This document shows, one piece after another, positions 44,829-55,418 of a stretch of DNA of 64,000 bases; positions within the stretch are counted from its first letter, which is position 1; each line of letters starts with the position of its first letter. The notes beneath the pieces were generated by a model. That model did not search any database, had not been told where the DNA came from, and saw only the letters and a list, made by a program, of their open reading frames with translations. The translations under genes were made by a program, and so were the position numbers. The stretch is from Dermanyssus gallinae (taxonomy: Eukaryota; Arthropoda; Arachnida; Mesostigmata; Dermanyssidae): NCBI GenBank assembly GCA_003439945.1, contig QVRM01001219.1, positions 133,501-197,500 on the forward strand, read 5' to 3'.

Positions 44829-45606
44829 CCCATTCGCACATACATGGCAAGTGCCAAAGAATTGGTAGTTTAGTGCTATAATGGAATGCTATAACGCAGC
44901 AAACTACGCACGTTTAGCGGTGTACTACTAACGGATGGTCAAGAACAAAATGCTCTTGCATTGAGACAGCATATAAACAACGATATACAGAGCTACATAC
45001 ACTGAGAGATTTTGATTCGTCAGGTGTCGCTTGTGGCGGGGTCGGCTGCTGCTCTGGTCGACGACTCGAGAACGTTTTGCAATGAGGACACGGTGACGAA
45101 GTTTCGCGTGGGAAAACGCGGGGTCCGTCAGGGTATTTGTACGAGCTCCAACTCTTTTGGAACAATGGGCCGAACTGCTATCGCGGGCCGAGAGCAGCTT
45201 CAGGTAATTTACCCGTGATTTTATATATATATATATAAACTTACCAAACTAGCTATCAACCTATGAGTGCTCTTGTATATAAATATTACGATTGATAAGA
45301 ATCATTCTATGCTCTTTGTAATAAACTTAGAGACAAATTTACATAGTACAAAGTAGATGTAAGAAAACAACTATGTAGAATGTCTCCATGTTTTCTAAAG
45401 TAGGCTATTGTACGGCTAATACACTGTTTGATTTTAAGGACCGCCAATTTAGTGCGAATCCGGGAAAAAGCTTTTCTGTATTAACATTTTTCTGAACAAA
45501 ACTTAAATTGGTACAGGATTTATATTGCAATGAAAATTTCAAGCTCAATGAAGAGTTATTGAACTTAAATAAATTTGCCGTCCGGAGAAGACGGTCTCAT
45601 AAAAAA

Positions 45607-45647
<41 letters not shown>

Positions 45648-46154
45648 ATATCTATATCTATCTATGTATATATATATATATCTATATATAAGCGCTACAT
45701 ACATGAAGAAACAACTGTGCGTTAACAACGCGCGACTTCCTGATTGTGATGACGTAGGTTGTTCACTAAGCAGCCAAACTTTCCACGAGTAAGCGCCACA
45801 ATTAGCATTTTGTAGTATATGGCCGAAAGAACTACTATAAAGTTCGTTAGTGGAGAGAGCAAAATAAAATAGAGACTTGGCTATATTAAACAAACAGTTA
45901 CCAATAATTTTGTCCAGAACTTGGGAGCCACTCATGGCGCCATAAGAAATAGCAGATAGTAACTGAAAAAAATTATGTAAATTTATACGTCTGCTGCTGA
46001 GACGTTAATGATTGAGGTTGAACGGCATGAGAAAAATCTCGGTGTAATCCAATTACCTAAAAAAAGAATGATGGAAGTATACTAGTTATATTAACTGTGA
46101 AAAATATTATATTATAATATATATAAATATAGTTATTAAATAATAATAATATAA

Positions 46155-46199
<45 letters not shown>

Positions 46200-47896
46200 C
46201 ATTATTAGAGATTATAATTTATTATCATTGTTTTATAATGTACAATTGTGAGTTTAGTGAACGTGACTCCTTGTCTTCTCCTAGAAAAACTTCTAAATAT
46301 TATCCATGGAGCCGACCAATACAGTGGGCGTTTTCTCGGCACACTGCAAGCGACAGCAGTTGCCGTAGAAACTCGCCTCGCGCCGATTCCCTGTTGAAAT
46401 CTGTAATCCGTTGGCCCAGCTCACTGATGATTCTCTTGGTTCCCTTGCTTACCGGACCCATTGTTTCTATAGATATTGGCAGTACGATGTAACTTGTCTC
46501 CAGTTCTTGGTACTTGCGTTTTTCCCCATTATCTGCGCGCTCGGCAACCCATCCCGCTTCTAGTGAACTGTGGCGTACATAGAAGGGAGCCACTGTACAG
46601 GACACTGTAGCATCCCATGCTAAGCCCATAGCGGGATTGTTACACCGTCAGGTCTTTTGTCGTCATGAAGTCCTAATCTGGGCTCGAGCGTGCTTGGTAT
46701 ACCAGCCCTGCGTAAGGCTCTTCTTATAATTGCATTGATTTCACCGTGTCTAGAAACTTTACCATGGCTTTTGATGCAGCTAAGAGGGTGACGCCCATCC
46801 TCAGTTACTGTGGTACCACATGCGCGGCAACTGTAGGGGTTGCAAACCGAGGCACCTATTCGAAGAGCTGTTACCATGCGGAATGAGGTGTTGTCCAGCA
46901 TGGTACCCAGCTGCGGGGAAGGGAGACACTTTAGAAAACCTCCACTAAATGTGTCCCGTGCTGCCAGAAAGACAGCTTTTTCTACTGGGGATTGGAGGCT
47001 GTATTATTATTATTATTATTATTAGTTTATTGCCGAGGCGCACGGAACACTTTCTACTTACAAGTTGACGATGTCATCGTCCGGGCATAACGTATAATCT
47101 TCATAAACTATTCATCAATTGCAGCCCTTTTTACTGTTGAACGGAGATAACTCTTATAAAGGAATTGCGCCACATTCCATAAAAGGCTGTACTTAGGTAT
47201 GCATGTCAGGTGAATAATAAATCCATCAGTCCGTGATATAAATGCTTGCACATATAAGGCACGACTTGGGTGTCAGAATAGGCGTATCGTTGGGCAGTTT
47301 TTCCCCTATGAGAATCGTTGACTTGAGTGCCCGCTAGAAACTCGGTTCTTCAGCTAAGGAGATTGCTGTAGTACGGCAGAACCATGATTGAACCACCGCC
47401 GGTAACTGGCATCCTCCGCAATGCGAGCTAGCGCAAAACGGTCCGTTTAGCGCCGGTACATTGCTTCCCGCATGCTGTTACTATAGAGAGGACAACCTGC
47501 GCTCATCCGGGAATAGAACGGACTGCTATTAATAGATTTTTCATGAAACTAACATCGTTCTATTTTGCAAGCTGTAGTCAGTTGTGGACTGGAGGGCCTA
47601 AGATTCATGTTATGCTGGCAGCCGCCTCATAATCCATATGAGCTATAATCGCATACCCGAGCATTTTTCACTTCGCTATCGCTGTATAGCCTTAATCATG
47701 GGACGTATTGCTGTAACGTTCGGGCCATGTTTTACAGCTAATTAAATCGACTTTTGATTGATGCAGTCGTTTTTAATATGGCGCGACTATAAGCATGGTG
47801 GGTCGATGTTTCGTCCGGAAGTGCGAATATACATATATAATACTTTGAAATAATAAAATGCCTTAGTAAGGCCGGAGCCTTAGATGTCTTATTGTA

Positions 47897-47967
<71 letters not shown>

Positions 47968-50900
47968 AGGCATAAAACTACAAGTTTTACTTGTTTTACG
48001 ACGTCATATTGGTGCTATTGCAGCACATGCTAGCCACGTTTGAGGTGGTGACGGCAGCCGCCGAGGAAGCATTGTCGCTGTATCGGCAGTGCTGTCGAAA
48101 ACGGTTGCGCTGCAGCGAGGCGAAGGCGCTCGCCGGCGCTGTCCTCATGTATGTTCTGCGTCGCGAAAGGCGGAACCTCACGTTTCGTGAGGTCGCCGAC
48201 GCCTGCGGTTCGACCGTCAAGGACATTGGCCGACAGTTCAAGCTGATCAGCGCGGAGGTAGCGCGCAAGGGCGGAATCGTGCCGGTACAGCCATCGCTGA
48301 CGGATGCCATCAACCAGTCGTTCGAGCTGTACGCGACGAAGTTCTACAGAAGTCACGAACAGACAACGGCAGGTAGCGACGACTGTTCGGCAGCTGCCGA
48401 CTACCGAATCGCCGAAGTGATCACCAAGGCCATCGCTCTGTCCGAGTGGATTGACGAGTGTACGATGATTCGGAGGTATAGGTGACGAGTTTTTCATCTA
48501 TGAATTGTTCTTGTTTCAATTGAACAGCATCTGTTCTGGTAATATGGCTCAAGTTATTAGTAATGGTGGCAGTAGATGCGCAGTAGCACACGCGAACTTG
48601 CTTTGTATCACGCTTGCAGCAGGAACGAAGCATGAGCGGCACCGACCAATAATTGAGCTGACATTTTTTAATTGCTTCTATTTCATTAATTGCAATTTTT
48701 TAATTGCAACAAAACGCTGCGTGATGACGTGCTGTCTGTTGCGAGATCATGCGCCATGGTTTCACGTCTTGCGTTCTTAAGTTGTCCGTGCTTCCCTAAC
48801 GTTTTTTGTTTGTTTTACGACTTGATTAATCTACGGCCAAACCTGGCAAGTTTTGGATTGGAATTTATAACATGTTTACGGAACTTTACAAATTATCCCA
48901 CGCCTTAATATCTGGAATTAAAAAAAACGTGTTACGGAACAGTCACAGCCTTACTTGTTATATTGCCACAATTACGGTGAATTATTAATTATTACTAGGA
49001 AATAATAAATTGTTGTTATTGTTAGACACATTTTTTTCATTTCAATGTTCTAATTAAAGTTAGGAGCGTCTTTTAAGTGTATTGTTGTATCGCTGATATT
49101 GGTAGTATCGCTGATGAGTTCGGGAAGAGCAATTTCTAGTTAATGTGGCATTTACTTGTAATGTTTTAATTTGCAGATGCCCTGTCCAGATGTTTGCTCT
49201 GTCGGTATTTTTTCTGGCATTTAAATCTGTCCACGTGGAACGGATGTACGGGCTCACCCTGCTCAACTTCAATCGAACGCACAACTTGTGCCAAGAATCT
49301 AGCCTAAAGTTCCCTTCGTTCAGCAAGGTTTCACCTAATTTCATTATTCGGACGATATGCCAGGTAAACGCATCACTTTTTACATATATATATTACCGGC
49401 AAAAGTGTTAAATTACGACATTGCGTCTATTGCGGTATGTTTATAGATCTCGGTTAGTTCGGTGTGATTTGCTTACTGATTGGGTTTTGTGTCAACTTTT
49501 GCAGGTAGTAAACGCAAAAGGCGGACCTTCGATTATGTTGACAGGACGAAGCTGTTTGTTTCTGCTTGACATGATTCTTCAGCTGAAACCACTCTTCTGC
49601 CACAAAATCACCGCGGAAATGACGAGCGTCGAAGGCGACACTGCTTTTGAAGACTTCAAGGAAGTAAAGGAGGCTCAGGTAGGCAAATTTTGGCGAATGG
49701 CTGCGCTACTAAAACCGCCTAATCTCAGTTTGATATAACTAGCGTAAACGATTTTTAGTAAATCGTGATAAAACAGCAGATGCATCAACGTCAATTACGA
49801 GAATCGCAGTGATCGGCACCAACAGGAATATGATGTATGCTTTGGTTCCTTCAACTATTTCTTATATTATAAATATATAGAGTGCACATATGGAGTATTT
49901 GTTTGCAAACGATTAAAATTTAGCCAAACCGAGTAGTGCTACTCTTTTTTTGTAGGAGTTTCGAGAATGTATGATGCACATACATTGATGGTAGCCGTCA
50001 GTAGTTGATGTGTGGCTCACCCATTTAACTCGTATTTCTAATGGTTGGGCTGCAGAAAATTGTTCCCTTAAAACCATAGGAAGCAGTCTATTTTCCTACG
50101 GGCTGTGTAACCTTCTAACGCCTGGTTATTTTGTTAGCTATTTTCAACGTCAAGATAAAGCCGAATTATGTCATCGCCTCTTTTGGTAGATTCTGCACCC
50201 GCCATGTAGTCGAGCATCCCTTTAAAAGACTTACTTGTACGCTGTGCCTCCCCCACACTTCGCAGCGCAGCGATCGTTTGGTCCACGTCGTCCGGTTTAC
50301 TAGAGTCACAACATAGGTATTTTAGCTGGCTCTGCCAGTCTTGCTTATGTCTCATCATCATCATCATCCCGTGTCCGGGTAGCACCTTAACCGTATAGTA
50401 CGTTAGTTTGCCGCAAGAGTCCAACCACACTCTGCCACTTGGTGTTAGGCTTTTGGTCGTGCCCCCAGGTCTCACCTGCGTACACTTATCCCGCCGGTTG
50501 CCAGTCGTGGCGCTCCTAACCACGGTCAGATCTAAAATCTCCGTACAGGAATCGGGACCTCCTTCCCCTGCTAGCAAGCATTATGTCAGAACCAAGAAAG
50601 CTTTGGTCGAAACCGTCCGATACAGCTGGGTAACCCTTTTCGCTAGTGTTCTGTGGACCGGCTTTAGTGCTCCCGTTTTCGGCGTGCGCAGTGCCACGCC
50701 CTGCCTACGCTCAAATAGGTGCTGCATCGAGATCCAATGATTTGGCAATCGTAACCAGAACTCTCCGGTTTCCCACGACACTCCCTTGACCTTTGGCATA
50801 ACCTGTATCATGGAAACCTGCTGAGTCATTGCCGCGACATGCGCCGTTCCGATTAAGCCAGTGCTTTAATAATAATATTTTCAACCAACCACGATCGGCC

Positions 50901-52782
50901 TCTTGCCGGTCCCCCGGCATTATATCGTTGTTAACTACTTGAGAGGGCCAAAGAAAATATTTCTCTGTGTGATTTTCCGTATTAGTTGTCCCGCTTATTG
51001 TTCCAGGTATAACTTTCTCAGCTTTTTTTTCATACAGAATCCGTCGCAGTGTGTCATCTTTTCTAATGCATTTGCTTATACACAGTTGTGAAATGTTCGA
51101 ACCCCAGAAATAGATCCCAACACTTGTGATCGAGCACATCAGGGGATACCCCGAGTGACGTCATCTCCTCCCGAAATTCTGGCGGTGGCTCGCCTTATCA
51201 ATTTGAACTTCTTTTAAAGGGTGCAAGCGGTAATTACGTTACCGTACGGATTGCTTCGGTCAGCCGTGACCACCAGGGCCAGGTCGTCCGCGTAGGCTAA
51301 CAATTCAGCTCCTTCTAGACAGTTGTTGATGTTTAGCACCCCGTCATAGATTCTCAGATTGAACGGGTTCCACAATTGAGCCCCGTAAGAGTGCAGCGGC
51401 ACTCATGTTTGCTGCCACTGAACTTCGGTCACCCGGGTTGGCAGAAATTATTCCTTTCTTGTTCTGCGTTTTAGTAGTGTCCAGTTCATTATGTTGAAGG
51501 CTTTTTTGACATCCGAGAGGATTCTGAGAATTTTAAAAATCGTATTGGGCGCCTGATTCATATTTCCTCATTCGGTTTATTGACCACAACGATTTCAAAG
51601 ACAAGTTCTAAGCTGTCAAGGAGCCATACCGGCTGGTAACCCAACTGGCCCGTCCTATCCTCGGGTTTAGGGATGAGGACCGGGCTCGTCTCCTTCTAAA
51701 ACTTTGGAGAATTCCCTTCTCTTAGCAGTTTGTTGACTGCAGAAATTGCAAAATCTTAAACACCGCTTAAAGAACAGGTTGGCTACTCGAGGATATGTAG
51801 TATGCGGGCCAGAGGTTTTTTAGATATCATGTGATAAGAGATTGCCTCCAGCAGCTCGTCTAGTGGGAGCTTCCGAAAAATTGTGCTTTGGTGATGCTGG
51901 GTTAAAAACATATTTTAGGGAGGTTATTTGTCTTATTTTTGTCCCTATATTTCCCGTTTCGTCGAAATCTTTGTTCCGAGCTGCAACTTTAAGGTTATAT
52001 TTGACTTCCCGAATATCTATCCTTTGTTTGGAGGCCTCCGATTTCCTCTGTGAGGAGTTCGATAAAACCCTCGTTCTTTAACTCAGCCTGGCTTTTCCTC
52101 ACGCTCTGCCGACGCTACCACTACATATAGCAGAAGCTTAGCTAATTTCTTGGTTTTTAAAAAATCTCATCCTTGGCGATAACGTGGGATCACATGATTT
52201 GACCAAGCTACATGCTATTAGTTCACGAATGCACACAGAATGCAAAGTTGCCGGTCATGCCAGTAGGCCATGCCAACACGCCTACTTTACACCGCGGTTT
52301 CCAGCTGTTGCTTACGAGCAAACTCGCTCAAAACTCGATGGACGGACTGGCCGAGCAGCCGGTCTAACATAGGTCCCCGGATGCGCAAGTGCGCTTCCTG
52401 GTCCCGGTCCCGGAGGTATCCTACCAAGACCAATTTCACCCGCCACAGCCGGCGTCGGAGTCGTTGTTATTGCTGCGCGTATATATGGTACCTAGTTACG
52501 TTATCTACGTTACATGTTCTATTAGCTGACCTTAGCTGTGTCGTTGTTGTTGTTCGTTATTTGTCGGCTTGACCCTCGTAGGAGCAACTGGAGATGTCAC
52601 CACTTGAGAGCGACAGCATGGACGACTGCATTTCGTCGGCAATTCCCGAATGTGAATTAGATAAGTATATATTATCGCAAAAGGAGTTGTTTGGCAAACA
52701 AGAGGCTATCCTTCGAGCTCAGCTACTCAAACAACGAGCACTTGAGGATCAAAGTAGAAACGACAGTGGTAAACATCGCTGA
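43673..52782 (+). CDS. BRF2: TFIIB-related factor 2, RNA polymerase III TFIIIB subunit, six exons
   Basis: BRF2 replaces BRF1 in the TFIIIB complex at gene-external Pol III promoters such as U6 and 7SK. Exons 43673-43768, 45024-45203, 48024-48475, 49177-49363, 49505-49678 and 52582-52782 give a 429-residue protein (human 419) with GT-AG junctions in phases 0, 0, 2, 0 and 0. Exon 1 encodes an N-terminal zinc ribbon (C5xxC8 and C24xxC27G). Exon 3 encodes the first cyclin fold (VVTAAAEEALSLYRQCC, KALAGAVLMYVLRRERRNLT). Exons 3-5 encode the second fold (DYRIAEVITKAIALSEWIDE joined to CPVQMFALSVFFLAFKSV), matching human MQLVELANETWLV...[13 protein letters not shown]. Exon 6 encodes a C-terminal helix (CELDKYILSQKELFG) like the human SDSEIEQYLRTPQEV. 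Lengths and domain order fit BRF2 better than TFIIB or BRF1. The frame is intact. Introns 2 and 5 contain retroelement relics. Confidence 0.87.
43833..43882. repeat. (TA)n microsatellite
   Basis: An AT tract of about 50 bases, 65 bases into BRF2 intron 1. Confidence 0.95.
43952..44530 (-). mobile_element. Retroelement relic in BRF2 intron 2 with Met-less coiled-coil frame
   Basis: The stretch 43952-44060 is homologous to 32960-33075 and 49945-50035. On the - strand, 44528-44148 is open for about 125 codons with no initial Met. It encodes a charged coiled-coil-like stretch (DKCTIEDLDEEIGRLNTRET, KLQKNLNKLKTNK) followed by a CSRC motif and more Glu/Gln-rich sequence, stopping before 44148. The layout resembles a retroelement ORF1 nucleic-acid-binding protein. 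The - orientation agrees with the RT-associated domain at 46.3-46.9 kb, so both may come from one element. Confidence 0.55.
44788..44827. repeat. (TA)n microsatellite
   Basis: An AT tract of about 40 bases in BRF2 intron 1. Confidence 0.95.
45024..45203 (+). CDS. BRF2: BRF2 exon 2, linker region
   Basis: 60 codons (VSLVAGSAAALVDDSRTF to GRTAIAGREQLQ), phase 0 at both ends, acceptor gattcgtcag and donor CAG|gtaatt. This corresponds to the poorly conserved linker between ribbon and cyclin folds (human VLTTTFSDEGNLREVTYS and onward). It is the least conserved part, so confidence rests on phase, length and position. Confidence 0.7.
45610..45690. repeat. (TA)n microsatellite with CTA interruptions
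   Basis: An AT-rich simple repeat of about 80 bases in BRF2 intron 2, broken by ATCTATA units. Confidence 0.9.
46156..46199. repeat. (ATT)n microsatellite
   Basis: About 14 ATT units in BRF2 intron 2, next to the retroelement-derived domain at 46.3 kb. A shorter ATT run lies at 47002-47024. Confidence 0.95.
46290..46960 (-). mobile_element. C-terminal domain of a non-LTR RT element in BRF2 intron 2
   Basis: On the - strand, frames 46901-46620 and 46629-46300 together encode a domain with NPYSCRACGTTVTEDGRHPL, SCIKSHGKVSRHGEINAII, RRALRRAGIPSTLEPRLGL, KRPDGVTIPLWA and, after a frame change, LAWDATVSCTVAPFYVRHS and EAGWVAERADNGEKRKY. This CxxCG...DGxHPLxC...LEPxxGL...KRPDG...WDxT layout is, from memory, found C-terminal to the RT in many invertebrate retroelements. 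A related copy is at 33480-33900. The two frames abut without a shared reading frame, so the copy is broken. Confidence 0.75.
47904..47964. repeat. (TA)n microsatellite
   Basis: An AT tract of about 60 bases, only about 60 bases upstream of the BRF2 exon 3 acceptor at 48023. Confidence 0.95.
48024..48475 (+). CDS. BRF2: BRF2 exon 3, first cyclin fold
   Basis: The acceptor tggtgctattgcag precedes CAC ATG CTA. The exon encodes the first cyclin fold (LSLYRQCCRKRLRCSEAKAL, FREVADACGSTVKDIGRQFK) and the start of the second (YRIAEVITKAIALSEWIDE). It ends CGGAG|gtatag in phase 2 and joins to A TGC CCT GTC in the next exon to give RRCPVQ. Confidence 0.88.
49177..49363 (+). CDS. BRF2: BRF2 exon 4, second cyclin fold
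   Basis: The exon follows gttttaatttgcag and ends TGCCAG|gtaaac. It encodes CPVQMFALSVFFLAFKSVHV and NFNRTHNLCQESSLKFPSFS, aligned with human [20 protein letters not shown] and the following cyclin helices. Confidence 0.85.
49505..49678 (+). CDS. BRF2: BRF2 exon 5
   Basis: The 58 codons from VVNAKGGPSIMLTGRSCLFL to EDFKEVKEAQ lie between acceptor caacttttgcag and donor CAG|gtaggc, phase 0. They correspond to the end of the second cyclin fold and the start of the C-terminal region. Confidence 0.75.
49945..52080 (-). mobile_element. Decayed non-LTR retrotransposon in BRF2 intron 5
   Basis: On the - strand, RT motifs appear in order: VLIPKPEDRTGQLGYQPVWL and LLDSLELVFEIVVVNKPNEE (about 51700-51560), then LEGAELLAYADDLALVV (about 51330-51260, with the YADD active-site box). 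Degenerate downstream frames follow at 51139-50711, 50829-50581 and 50577-50134. A repeat shared with 32960 and 43952 forms the low-coordinate end at 49945-50035. Stops and frame changes throughout show it is inactive. It is antisense to BRF2. Confidence 0.8.
52582..52782 (+). CDS. BRF2: BRF2 exon 6, C-terminal helix and stop
   Basis: The acceptor gaccctcgtag precedes GAG CAA CTG GAG ATG. The 66 codons include DDCISSAIPECELDKYILSQ and KELFGKQEAILRAQLLKQR, and end GKHR then TGA at 52780-52782. The acidic lead plus helix resembles the human BRF2 C-terminus (ENISDSEIEQYLRTPQEV). A polyadenylation signal follows at 53056. Confidence 0.82.
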   Translation, partial: EQLEMSPLESDSMDDCISSAIPECELDKYILSQKELFGKQEAILRAQLLKQRALEDQSRNDSGKHR

Positions 52783-53055
52783 AAAACATAGATCATTGCA
52801 GTACGAACAAAAAGTGAAAAATCATCGCACAATCCATCTTCAAGGTTACTCGAAGGGGACCACTACTCCGATGTTTTCTTGCAGTTAATGATTACTTTGT
52901 TTTCGATTACATTCGATGACTAGGTATGTTTAATCAAAGTTCCTACTAGTCAATGGTTTGTGTATGTTTACGTTTGGGATAGGTTTTCAAGATTCCAACT
53001 GTTACACGAGTATAACAACAACAGGTAACAAATACACGTGTTGGCAAAACTGGAA

Positions 53056-53061
53056 AATAAA
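53056..53061 (+). terminator. Polyadenylation signal AATAAA for BRF2
   Basis: AATAAA lies about 275 bases after the BRF2 stop codon, in transcript orientation. Confidence 0.55.
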
Positions 53062-53569
53062 GACGGGTGACGTCTGTGCCGCGGTGTACCCAATTTGTCT
53101 TGAATAATAGCGATTAACTGTGCAACTACTTACGATTTGAATGTTTTGTTATTAGTATGTTACTATTACAACAAAGTAATCTCTGTTCTGCGCATACCGG
53201 CTGGGTCCATGGGGAAAATGAGTTTAAACCTCTTTGACGATAGTGGGCTCTAATCTGTTTTGACTGCCACATACAATTGGTTTTAATGAGAAGAGAGCCC
53301 ATGGAATATATGCCTGTGGTACGAATCAAGCAATAATTAAGCTGCACTACATTACACGTCTTACAGAACATATGACAGGAATACAGTAATTGTTTTTAGT
53401 GGGCATAGATGTCTACAAAAGTAGAGCTATTTCGACGACAATTTATCGAAGTGGGCAAAATAATAGAAGTAATTTAATGTAATCATTAGTTTGCTATCGT
53501 TTACACTTTGGAACTCTCATATTTCTAGACTCTCGAAGGCTTCAATGTGCCAATTTTTTTCAGGTTTCC

Positions 53570-53765
53570 GTAAGGCAATTTATCGCCCGTGTACGGTTTT
53601 TTTTTCATGTCATGGCTAATCTTAATCCACTCCGACATTTTACCTTGTCTAAATTGGAAACCATGCAAACCAATTTAAGAGTGGCCGGTCTGGGTCTCGA
53701 ACCCAGTCCTTCCCGAATGCAAGGCAAAGGCTTTGCCACTAAGCCATTTTGCGCGGTTTATATAC
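53570..53765 (-). mobile_element. tRNA-like SINE or tRNA pseudogene with A-tail
   Basis: On the - strand the head contains TGGCTTAGTGG (A box) and GGTTCGAGACC (B box) with a perfect T-arm (CTGGG and CCCAG around TTCGAGA). The anticodon-loop-like CTTGCAT resembles tRNA-Ala(TGC). The acceptor stem does not pair, so it is not a working tRNA. The sequence continues about 110 bases to an A9 run at about 53592-53600, as a retroposed SINE would. This family is different from the SINE at 4675. Confidence 0.7.
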
Positions 53766-54041
53766 ATAAAGAACGAAAAAATAATCACATCATACAGTAT
53801 TGTTATTTCAGCACATTGTTTATTTTTGATGCTATTATAATCGACTAATCCTTATAGTGAATCTAATAATTTAAGGCGCGGCATTTTTGCTTTCAGTTCT
53901 TCTGTTTCAAAACGCAACGCGCCAATCGTCGTTTCCTTTCTTTATTTATTTCTCCGTCATACTCTGTTCTGTCATACTCGCATATAGCACATAGCAGGTC
54001 CATATTTGATACACGGGTTCTATTTTTCGTTATAGCCACTT

Positions 54042-54043
54042 AC

Positions 54044-54104
<61 letters not shown>
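54042..54104. repeat. (TA)n microsatellite
   Basis: An AT tract of about 60 bases with one GTA interruption, directly upstream of the first copy of a direct repeat (54105-54190). Confidence 0.95.
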
Positions 54105-54110
<6 letters not shown>

Positions 54111-54562
54111 CGCAAGCTTGGCATATATCTGTGCTTACTACCCATATCAATGTATTTATAAATGTTTATGTACGTTCTCATAAAAATACAATGTATATGT
54201 ATATATATGCCAAACGGCCGTGTACGGCCACTTGTGCTCTATTAAGGACTAAGTTGAAGCAAGTGCAAAAACCATAAGATACTAATTGCACATTCACATG
54301 CTAGGGTAAGGCAATGTAAGCGGCTCAGTGTTTCTATGAGCGGTGTGGGCATTTTTACGGTAGAAAATGTGCCAAGGTATACATTTGTGCCAATGAAAAT
54401 CCGATTTGCTTAACAAAAGAATCCTCGTGCAGATCCTTAAACCTAGCGTGCAGTTTCAAACAGGGATAAGATAAGGACACCGTTGTGCAAGCTTGGTGTA
54501 TATGTGTGTGCTCACTATCCATATCAATGTTATTTATAAATGTTTAAGTACGTTATCATAAA

Positions 54563-54646
<84 letters not shown>

Positions 54647-54650
54647 TATA
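54105..54650. repeat. Two-copy direct repeat with attached (TA)n tracts
   Basis: TTGCGCAAGCTTGGCATATAT at about 54108 and TTGTGCAAGCTTGGTGTATAT at about 54485 begin similar stretches of about 85 bases, both ending in ATGTTTAxGTACGTTxTCAT followed by A-rich DNA. The second copy runs into a (TA)n tract at 54571-54650. GCGTGCAGTTTCAAxCAG also recurs near 54450 and 54652. This is a local duplication of a unit that includes the microsatellite. Confidence 0.7.
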
Positions 54651-55072
54651 CCGTGCAGTTTCAAGCAGACACTTAATAAGCAGACATAGCGTTGTGCATA
54701 AGCTGCGTTGATGTATCTATATATACGTTGAAATAAAACAAACACGAAAAATATCGTCCTCGATAGCACGGTCACGGCATTGGCAGGAACCGAAGACAAA
54801 TGAGGGTCCGCTAACTCGAGCCGAACGAACAAAACAGTCGACATTAATGTTGTAAGCTTTGCATCGTTCGGATCAAGTGAGTTGGCCACTCGGGTGAGAA
54901 GAGACGGCCGTTGGCGTCACGCCGTTGGATGAAAACGGGAACTAACGTGCGACGTGACTGCTGTATGCGCGAACTTTTCCGCTGTTTTTGCTGCTGCTGC
55001 TGCGATAGTTTGCTGCGACGGTGGTGAAGTTCAACTGCGCAGGGCTGCTAAACCGGTAGAGCTCCTCAGGTA

Positions 55073-55273
55073 CTATGACTGCACGTATACATAGGGACAC
55101 CCCCATAAGCACTCACGCACACACACACACACAGAAAACGGCAGCGAAGAAGAACCCGGGGCAGGGGCTCCATCGTCAGCAATAGTTGTAACCGAGGAGA
55201 AGACTTCGCTCTTAGCCTTAGAGAACCGTTTCGAGAACGATGAGGCGATCAGTTCATCATTGTGGAACAGCAC
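55073..55273 (-). other. Possible exon of an unrecognised - strand gene
   Basis: A good - strand acceptor (tgttgcag) is followed by an open frame encoding ICVLFHNDELIASSFSKRFS then KAKSEVFSSV. The residue mix looks protein-like. A possible donor TCCTCG|gttaca is close behind, and the rest of the frame runs into a (GT)n microsatellite. No neighbouring exon was found and the family is not recognised. Confidence 0.25.
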
Positions 55274-55359
55274 GCAAATAGCTGCAACACGACAGCAAGA
55301 TTAGGTACGAAGAAAGTAAAATATAAGAACACCACGAATGTAATTATGGCAATTATGCG

Positions 55360-55360
<1 letters not shown>

Positions 55361-55415
<55 letters not shown>
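55361..55415. repeat. (TA)n microsatellite
   Basis: An AT tract of about 55 bases. Confidence 0.95.

Positions 55416-55418
<3 letters not shown>

Noticed and set aside
45508..45600. Possible extra BRF2 exon (DLYCNENFKLNEELLNLNKF) after an acceptor-like tacag
   Set aside because: It runs into a (TA)n tract with no good donor. Joining exon 2 directly to 48024 already gives an ungapped alignment in the right phase.
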